In this document: in pieces, positions 53,726 through 64,000 of the stretch
Layout of the letters: each line of letters starts with the position of its first letter
Position numbering within the stretch: position 1 is the first letter of the stretch
Source of the DNA: Strigamia acuminata
Lineage: Eukaryota > Arthropoda > Chilopoda > Geophilomorpha > Linotaeniidae
Direction of reading: 5' to 3'
Assembly: GCA_949358305.1 (NCBI GenBank)
Contig: OX442316.1
Span: 19,156,001-19,220,000, forward strand
DNA: 64,000 nt
Notes under the pieces: model-generated
What the model was told of the DNA's origin: nothing
Database searches by the model: none
The model's input: only the letters and a program-made list of their open reading frames with translations
Made by a program: the position numbers and the translations under genes

Positions 53726-54333
53726 ATGAGTGAGACCAATGCGCTCGTTGCTAAAACTCCAGCTAAACCGCAAGAAGAACGCACGAGAGAATCGACGACG
53801 ATGAAGAAGGGAGTGTTTATTTTTCCCAATGGGGACACATACGGTATATCCAAACGCGTCGTTGATTTATTGATTTATTTTTTTCTTTTTTCTTCGCAGA
53901 AGGTGATTTTTGGATGACCGAGGACGGCAGTGTGGAACGTCACGGCACGGGTACCTTTTCCGGAGTGGGTGGCCTGCGCTACCAGGGCGAGTGGTTCCAC
54001 GACAAAATGAACGGTCTAGGAAAATTGACGCACCCGTCCGGAGCGACGTATGAAGGCCAATTCGCGGTGAATAAGTACTTCGGTTCGGGCAAATACATAT
54101 TTCCCGACGGTTCGTATTACGAAGGAAGATTCGTAGACAACAAGTACAACGACAACATGCACAGATTACCATTATTTATTCTTTATTGATCATCTTTTTT
54201 ATTATATTTTTTAATTTATCAACATTTCAGAGTTCAAGGTCATAGTCAATTTACAGATTCGTACGGCCAAGTTTGGAAAGGAACGTTTCATCCGAAAGGA
54301 GCAACGGCTCTAAAATTTAAATTGGAGGTGTGA
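53726..54333 (+). CDS. MORN2: MORN-repeat protein, MORN2-like
   Basis: Three exons (53726-53843, 53900-54143, 54231-54333) give 154 residues. MORN repeats: KGVFIFPNGDTYEGDFW, GLRYQGEWFHDKMNGLGKLT, GATYEGQFAVNKYFGSGKYI and GSYYEGRFVDNKVQGHSQFT, then YGQVWKGTFHPKG. The ending ALKFKLEV parallels the human MORN2 ending. MORN2 is linked to LC3-associated phagocytosis and to germ cells in mammals; here the function is open. A short upstream frame (53713-53733) starts at a better-placed ATG and its stop overlaps the first codons of the main frame. The stop codon (54331-54333) directly abuts the stop codon of the opposite-strand VCPKMT. Confidence 0.88.
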
Positions 54334-55155
54334 CTAAGGTCGTTTCGTTAATTTCAAAATGTGTAAATCCGGACTGCAGAATTGTGGGTGCATTCGTTCA
54401 CGAGGAATTCGCTCGATGTTAAAATTTTTTCCTATGAGCTGAGTAGGAGAAAAATAAAGAAAGAAATTAATATAATTAATGAAATTAATGAAATTAAATC
54501 AATTAAATAAATTAAACAAATTAAATAAAATTAATATCGATTCGTATCGTACTTTAGTAAAGTGAATGTGCAACTCGTTTTTATCCGCTCGTTCTTCGTA
54601 ACTCAACAAAACGATCGTGTCCGCATTACTCAAATCGTTGATGGTTTTCACGAGCGGTTCTAGCGACTGGTCGTAATAAACGCAGTCGGCGCACAAAACG
54701 TAAGACGGTTTAGGAAATGTTAATTCTACGTTCTGGCCCCACTTTAGACACGCGGCTTTGACCGGTCCTTTGCATACCGACCGGTTGGCTTCGATATTTT
54801 TGTTCATCAGAGGCACGTGATCTTCCAGATCGGTCAGAGTCACCTCTGCTCTGTTGATAAATGCGATACATAAACAAGATTTTCATTAACGAGCATTTGC
54901 GAGCATTTACCCGAATACGGATGCGGCGAGGCCTATGGCGCCCGTGCCGGCACCCAGTTCGATGACGGTACGATTCTCCATCGTGTGAGTGCCGTTCTTA
55001 TTAAAAAACTCTTCCATTTCGAGAAATTTGATCAAGACCAACGCGGCATCCCACACCACGCAACCGACGTCGCCTACCGCGTTCTGATGAATTCGTAAAA
55101 TAAAGTTCGACTTCAGCACGATCTCGCGAACGAAGGTACCGCCATTTTCGTCCAT
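54334..55155 (-). CDS. VCPKMT: VCP-lysine methyltransferase (METTL21D)
   Basis: Three exons (55155-54911, 54850-54553, 54438-54334) give 215 residues. Seven-beta-strand methyltransferase motifs: VGCVVWDAALVLIKFLE, motif I VIELGAGTGAIGLAASVFGA, VTLTDLED, LKWG, and the family DxxY motif in LCADCVYYDQSLEPLV; the C-terminus ends SPDLHILKLTKRP. The human enzyme trimethylates a lysine of the AAA ATPase VCP/p97 in the cytosol. The start at 55155 excludes an upstream poly-lysine frame produced by a (CTTT)n repeat. Its mRNA 3' end must overlap the MORN2 coding region, because the two stop codons touch. Confidence 0.92.
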
Positions 55156-55228
55156 TTCAAAAACAACAACATTTCCCTCTCGACGAGACCGATCGGACCG
55201 ATTGACTTTTTTCCCCCCCTTTTCTTCT

Positions 55229-55234
55229 TTCTTT

Positions 55235-55298
<64 letters not shown>

Positions 55299-55300
55299 TT
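55229..55300. repeat. (CTTT)n microsatellite
   Basis: A long run of CTTT units lies between the RAB20 stop and the VCPKMT start, in the probable 5' flank of VCPKMT. Confidence 0.95.
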
Positions 55301-55332
55301 TTTTTTTTCATTTTTCATTTTTCATTTTTCAT

Positions 55333-56394
55333 TTATTTGAAACAACAGGTGCCGCCGACTTTGTCGTTGCCGTCATTTCGATCGTCGCAGCTTTTTAGAA
55401 CGAGTGCGTCGGAAACGTCGAAAGAATTCTTATTATTAGTATTAGCCAACAGCACTCGATTGAAAATAAATTCGAACGCTTCGTCCACGTTGGACCCGGT
55501 CAAACTGGACGTCTCGAAGTAGGGGAGTTCGCTCACCGTCGGGTTGAGCGCTTGTGCCAAAGTCACGCCGGCTCGGTTCGACACCTAAAATAATAAATAA
55601 CGATGATCACGTTAACGTGTGTGTGAAGTGAATACAATGCGAGTAATGGAAATGAAATCGCTTACTTTTCTCGTTCCGGTATCGGAATCGACGATGTCGA
55701 ATTTCGTTCCCACCACCACTTTGAGACAGTCTTCTTGGGCAGCGTCCAAAAGTGGAACGAATCTTTCTCTATACAATAGTGTAGTAATGATTACAACACG
55801 CACGTGTCCGGACCCGGATCAAATCAAATCAAAGTGTTTCATACTCACTTGAGGGCATCGAAAGAACTTTTGTCGGTAGGATCGAAAGCCAAAATTGCCG
55901 CGCCTGCACCTCGGCAGTAGAACGAACTGAGACCGGCAAATCGTTCTTCGCCCGCAGTGTCCTATATACAAAAACAAAAATCAGTTTACTCATTGTACCA
56001 AATGATTATTGAATTGTTCTAGTTACCCAAATGGCCACGTTGTAAGAATGCCACGATTTGAGCAGGAAGGATGCGCCGAGGGTCTGAAATGTACCGTACA
56101 TTATGCACATAGATAAATAAATAAATTAAGAAATTAATAAATTTTAATTTTATGTTAATTAAAATAATTCACGCTTTCGGATTCCATGTATTTACGATCC
56201 AAATATCTCCGAAGGAGACACGTTTTACCCACGCTTTTTTCTCCCACCAAAACCACTTTGAGATCGCTGTTGACGTGAAATGTTCCATTTAAAAAAATAA
56301 AAGTCAAAAGTAAAAGTCAAAAAGAAAAAAATAACAAATCTATACGATCTTAAAGTTTCTCTCACGGCTTGTGTTTGAGAAGTTTTCGTGCCAT
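55333..56394 (-). CDS. RAB20: Small GTPase RAB20
   Basis: Six exons (56394-56366, 56266-56173, 56083-56027, 55961-55849, 55768-55666, 55584-55333) give 215 residues. The start MARKLLKHKPDLKVVLVGEK resembles the human RAB20 start around KPDxKxVLxG. GTPase motifs: P-loop GEKSVGKT, switch II WDTAGEERF, Rab20-like YCRGAGAAILAFD, G4 as GTKFD (Thr in place of the usual Asn, as in Rho proteins), and G5 ETSSLTG. The first coding exon has only 29 bases. The C-terminus ends CCFK, giving cysteines for prenylation. Rab20 acts in endosome and phagosome maturation in mammals. It is divergent from WDR48 with 125 bp between starts. Confidence 0.9.
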
Positions 56395-56519
56395 TCAAAA
56401 GCGAAAACAGAAAACAGAAAAGGGAAAACGAAACGCGAAAACCGCCCACTAGCAGTAACCGGTCGTTATCGTAATAATAATAATAACAATAAATCGGACC
56501 GGTTCGAATAGAAAAAGAA
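56395..56519. promoter_or_regulatory. Shared 5' region of RAB20 and WDR48
   Basis: This 125-bp gap between divergent start codons contains both 5' leaders and must hold a bidirectional promoter. An (AAT)n patch lies near 56475-56490. No specific site was identified. Confidence 0.5.
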
Positions 56520-60953
<4,434 letters not shown>

Positions 60954-61196
60954 TAGGAAAAAAAAATACCGGTACGGAGTAATATTTTATTGTAATTTAT
61001 TGTAATAAATAAAAAAATAAATAAAAATTTTGTTATAACGAAATTAGTCGTCAGATGGCGAATATTTTTGCGCATGCGAAAGTGGCGAGCAGTGGTGGTG
61101 GTGGTGGATCCTTGGTGGATGGATATGGATCTGCCTCTGCCTTTTCCTGCGCGATGTTGTTGTTTCTGCTTTCATTTCGAAGCATTGAAAAAAACG

Positions 61197-61495
61197 ATGC
61201 CGGGCTTGATGAGCGTGGCTGAGTATGTGCAGGAAACTCGGGAGTCGGGAGGATTAAAATTCGCCGACCATTTCGACGTTTGTCAGTAAAATGCCCCAGT
61301 GCCGACAAATTATCGCGACTTTGGAAGAAGTGACTATTGTAGTTGTTATTGATCATTTGAGTCCTCGATCGCTCATTTCACCGTCTTCTCCTTCTCCTCT
61401 TTTTCGTTCCTCTTTTTTCCAGACTTTAGATTTCGATAGAGATGGTTTGACGAAAATAGAAAACGCCATTAAAGCCATTTTCAACAGCGGAAGTT
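61197..61495 (+). CDS. ASAP: ASAP-type ArfGAP, N-terminal exons, apparent frameshift
   Basis: Two exons are visible (61197-61329, 61423-61495, donor GTAAGT). The first reads MPGLMSVAEYVQETRESGG, and the second TLDFDRDGLTKIENAIKAIF then NSGS. After one base is skipped in the AAAA run at 61256-61259, the first continues SPTISTFVSKMPQCRQIIAT then LEE. This is the start of the BAR domain of ASAP proteins, multidomain (BAR-PH-ArfGAP-ankyrin-SH3) regulators of Arf and actin at the membrane. As printed, the frame ends at a TAA (61287-61289). Either the sequence has an indel error or this copy is damaged. The rest of the gene would lie beyond the right edge. Confidence 0.65.
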
Positions 61496-61866
61496 GTAAG
61501 TAGTAGTGTGACGAGACAGCCTCTTAGGTGCTTTATTACGTAGTATTGTAACGGTATTATAATACCGAAAGGATTTGTAGTTAAAGTAAAAACTCTGTTT
61601 GCTCTTACATTATGTTGCATAGCCCTTTTACTTTTAGGTGTATAAGTGGGTTGAACAACCCATGGCCATCAGTTCTTCTCTCACGTTGTTTGTGTTGGAT
61701 TCAGTCAGTCGCCATCTTGGATGCATTGAGCTGTCAAGTCAACCTCTTTTCTGTGCAACGCCTTAAGGGGTTGTTGATCAACAATCCCGACCTTGAGAGG
61801 CCAAGAAAGTTCTTGACCCCTTGTGTCATGTTAACCCCCCCTCTTCCACATTCTAATGAGGTACTG

Positions 61867-62242
61867 TCAAAAATTCATTTTTTGAATCAAAAATTCATTT
61901 TTTGAATCAAAAATTCATTTTTTGAATCAAAAATTCATTTTTTGAATCAAAAATTCATTTTTTGAATCAAAAATTCATTTTTTGAATCAAAAATTCATTT
62001 TTTGAATCAAAAATTCATTTTTTGAATCAAAAATTCATTTTTTGAATCAAAAATTCATTTTTTGAATCAAAAATTCATTTTTTGAATCAAAAATTCATTT
62101 TTTGAATCAAAAATTCATTTTTTGAATCAAAAATTCATTTTTTGAATCAAAAATTCATTTTTTGAATCAAAAATTCATTTTTTGAATCAAAAATTCATTT
62201 TTTGAATCAAAAATTCATTTTTTGAATCAAAAATTCATTTTT
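61867..62242. repeat. 20-bp minisatellite, about 19 copies
   Basis: Perfect or nearly perfect units of TCAAAAATTCATTTTTTGAA. The unit is partly self-complementary (TGAAT against ATTCA), so each single strand can form serial small hairpins. Confidence 0.97.
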
Positions 62243-62639
62243 ACCTTTTAAGTGTTAATTTCTAATGATGACGATTATTCTTCCGCGAGTGTGTTCAGCA
62301 GCAACATTTCAATAGACTTATTTCTTTAATTTTGGCATTTTCTTTAATGGTTTTTTTTTCTTTTTCTTCAATTTAGGTGTTTTTTTTCCCCTGCTGGAAA
62401 GCTGCCCTGCATGTTCTAGAGGTGAGTTTAGTGAATTTGTATGTTCACTTATTATTTCTTTACTTTTTTACATTTTATTAGGATTTTTTGGCACTTCCTC
62501 GTTGCTATGAATAATCCGATTTCGGAATGAGATTCCTGGGCTCATTTCTGATCGGATAGGCTGGATTTTCCAGTCAGAAACGAGCCCCTGCAACTTTCTG
62601 TGCAATACCGATCAACATCATTTTAATGCGAAATCAACA

Positions 62640-62799
62640 TCGAATAGCAGTTAAAAATCGATTTAAATGCGAAAACACAATCGAATATCAGTTAAAATCG
62701 ATTTAAATGCAAAAACACAATCGAATGTCGGTTTAAAATCGATTTAAATGTGTAAACACAATCGAACATCAGTTAAAAATCGATTTCAATGCAAAAAAA
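62640..62799. repeat. About 41-bp tandem repeat, four diverged copies
   Basis: Copies begin TCGAATAGCAG, TCGAATATCAG, TCGAATGTCGG and TCGAACATCAG and share an AATCGATTTAAATG core and an A-rich end. A decayed copy may precede them near 62610. Divergence shows this array is older than its neighbours. Confidence 0.85.
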
Positions 62800-62818
62800 T
62801 TCTTGATAAATTTAATTA

Positions 62819-62889
62819 TTCAAGCAATTCAAGCAATTCAAGCAATTCAAGCAATTCAAGCAATTCAAGCAATTCAAGCAATTCAAGCA
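62819..62889. repeat. 9-bp tandem repeat TTCAAGCAA x8
   Basis: Eight perfect units. In one frame they encode a Ser-Asn-Ser run, a simple product of the 9-bp period, not evidence of a gene. Confidence 0.95.
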
Positions 62890-64000
62890 CGTCTGCGGAG
62901 AGTAGTGACCTCATCTGCAAAGTGGTTTATAAGCTGTGTTAAGGGTATTAGCAACAATATTTAGTCATTTAGTGTTTGTTAAATTCACCTTAACTAAATC
63001 GGTAAGTGCAATCTTCGTTTTTTGGCCTGTAGTTTAGCTGCGCTTTCAGCAGAGATATCGGGGGATCTCGAGGTACTAGAAAGGAAAATCAGAGTTTAGT
63101 TAATTGGTTTTTATTGTTGAATTTATCTTAGTCAAGTTTCCTATTTCTCGAGTTTTAAAGACGGTGTTACGAGAATTATTAATATTACAAATCGGTTTAC
63201 GGTATTACGGGTTGTGGAATTTAGGAAATTAGACTAACAAGCTCATGTTTATTTCTACGATATTTACCTCTGCTTTTTCGAGAGTCTTTGAAAGAGTCAT
63301 ATCCCGGAATTCTATCGTCGGCGTCGAAAAACGCTTTTATGTTGTGCGATTCAAATCCTGCTTTCGTAATCTGTTAGAAATTAGATCGCATTTAGTTTAC
63401 AACTATTTTTATTTAGTGATTGTAACGTTAAATACTCGTCTGATTAAGTTTTTGACCTCGTGTATTCGGGTTCCTCAATATTTCCTCAATTCTCAGGATT
63501 TGTATTACCGCCTCGTTGTCATCGCTCGGTGTACATCGATCGTTGATCGGTCATTCACGTCTGGTAGAAAGAAAAGCAACTTGTTAATTTAATACACGGA
63601 GTCCACAAAAATATATTTCAGTTAGTCGTGGGCTTACCTGAGCATTCACAAAGGGTTTTCAAGTGGGAAGCCTTCATTTCTGAAGTTGTCTTCCCGTTTG
63701 GAGTAGTCTTTCTAGCCTTAACAAGCTCGGGATGTCGATTCAACACAGTTCTCGCCGTTTTGGTCCGCCATGTTGGGGCGTGGTCTTGGTGAGGACGAAG
63801 ACTTTTCGGATCCCGTGATCAATACAGAAAATGGATAAGACATTATTGTTAGGTAGTTAGTGTATGTAAATAATTTAGTGGAAAAAGGCCTTACGCGGTG
63901 GTTTGAATTTATTCTTCGGTCACGTGCTTTCAGTAGATAGTCGGTCAAAAATGAATTTTTTTAAAGGTGTTAAAAGAAAAGTTTAAAACATTGATTAGCA

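Larger units (their letters stand above)
61496..64000. other. Repeat-rich region, probably a long ASAP intron
   Basis: About 2.5 kb follow the second ASAP exon with no convincing coding exon. It has three tandem arrays listed separately, a 14-bp imperfect inverted pair (GGGCTCATTTCTGA near 62538 and TCAGAAACGAGCCC near 62572), and about 1 kb (62990-64000) of non-repetitive sequence that I cannot assign. Short frames at 63245-63592 and 63718-63948 show no family features. Confidence 0.5.

Noticed and set aside
55156-55311. N-terminal poly-lysine extension of VCPKMT
   Set aside because: It is encoded by the (CTTT)n microsatellite; the conserved protein starts at the ATG at 55155.
62538-62585. 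Imperfect hairpin GGGCTCATTTCTGA / TCAGAAACGAGCCC considered as an RNA gene
   Set aside because: The stem is 14 bp with one mismatch and has no tRNA, snRNA or microRNA-like context that I can identify.
63245-63948. Two short ORFs near the right edge (115 and 76 residues)
   Set aside because: No family features, no splice support, and composition like intron sequence.

Overview
The window is nuclear DNA of a small, gene-dense invertebrate animal. Genes are built of short exons separated by many introns of roughly 50-100 bases with GT-AG ends, polyadenylation-type AATAAA strings follow many stops, and nearly every gene is an ortholog of an animal protein. The AGO2-type Argonaute (a lysine-rich start resembling fly AGO2 as I recall it, and a Gln-rich repeated leader) and the fly-like wording of the ASAP N-terminus suggest an ecdysozoan, perhaps an arthropod. 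This is inference; no marker gene settles the species. Exon junctions were built by hand and each was checked for reading-frame phase.

Layout left to right: two head-to-tail DDX18/HAS1-type RNA helicases (minus; the first runs off the left edge), an unrecognised minus-strand gene, MARC-type amidoxime reductase (+), ABT1/ESF2 (+), HACD dehydratase (-), adenylate kinase 2 (+), eIF2B delta (-), a divergent pair of CRAL-TRIO lipid-binding proteins (-,+), TDP2 (-), AGO2-like Argonaute (+) whose first intron holds nested hAT-type transposons, a LACTB2-like C-terminal fragment gene (+), SLC25A32 carrier with two alternative last exons (-), the giant HECT ligase UBR5 (+, 24 exons), EXT1 (+), RFC1 (-), PASK (+), PDCD2L (-), PRPF6 (+), DLAT/PDC-E2 (-), MORN2 (+), VCPKMT (-), RAB20 (-), WDR48 (+), and the 5' end of an ASAP ArfGAP gene (+) that runs into repeat-rich DNA at the right edge.

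The genes are mostly unrelated housekeeping functions: RNA processing and translation (DDX18, ABT1, PRPF6, eIF2B delta), DNA replication and repair (TDP2, RFC1, WDR48), mitochondrial metabolism (MARC, AK2, SLC25A32, DLAT), signalling and trafficking (PASK, RAB20, ASAP) and RNA silencing (AGO2). Many neighbours alternate head-to-head (125-340 bp shared 5' regions) and tail-to-tail (0-190 bp between stops), so promoters and 3' ends are probably shared or overlapping.

No bacterial-style operon, CRISPR array or clear new defence system is present. The most unusual items are a hAT transposon that duplicated the 5' splice site of AGO2 intron 1, with a second hAT MITE nested inside it; two tandem alternative terminal exons of SLC25A32; an orphan LACTB2 C-terminal domain gene; MORN2 and VCPKMT stop codons that touch; an apparent one-base frameshift in ASAP exon 1; and AT-rich minisatellites in introns.
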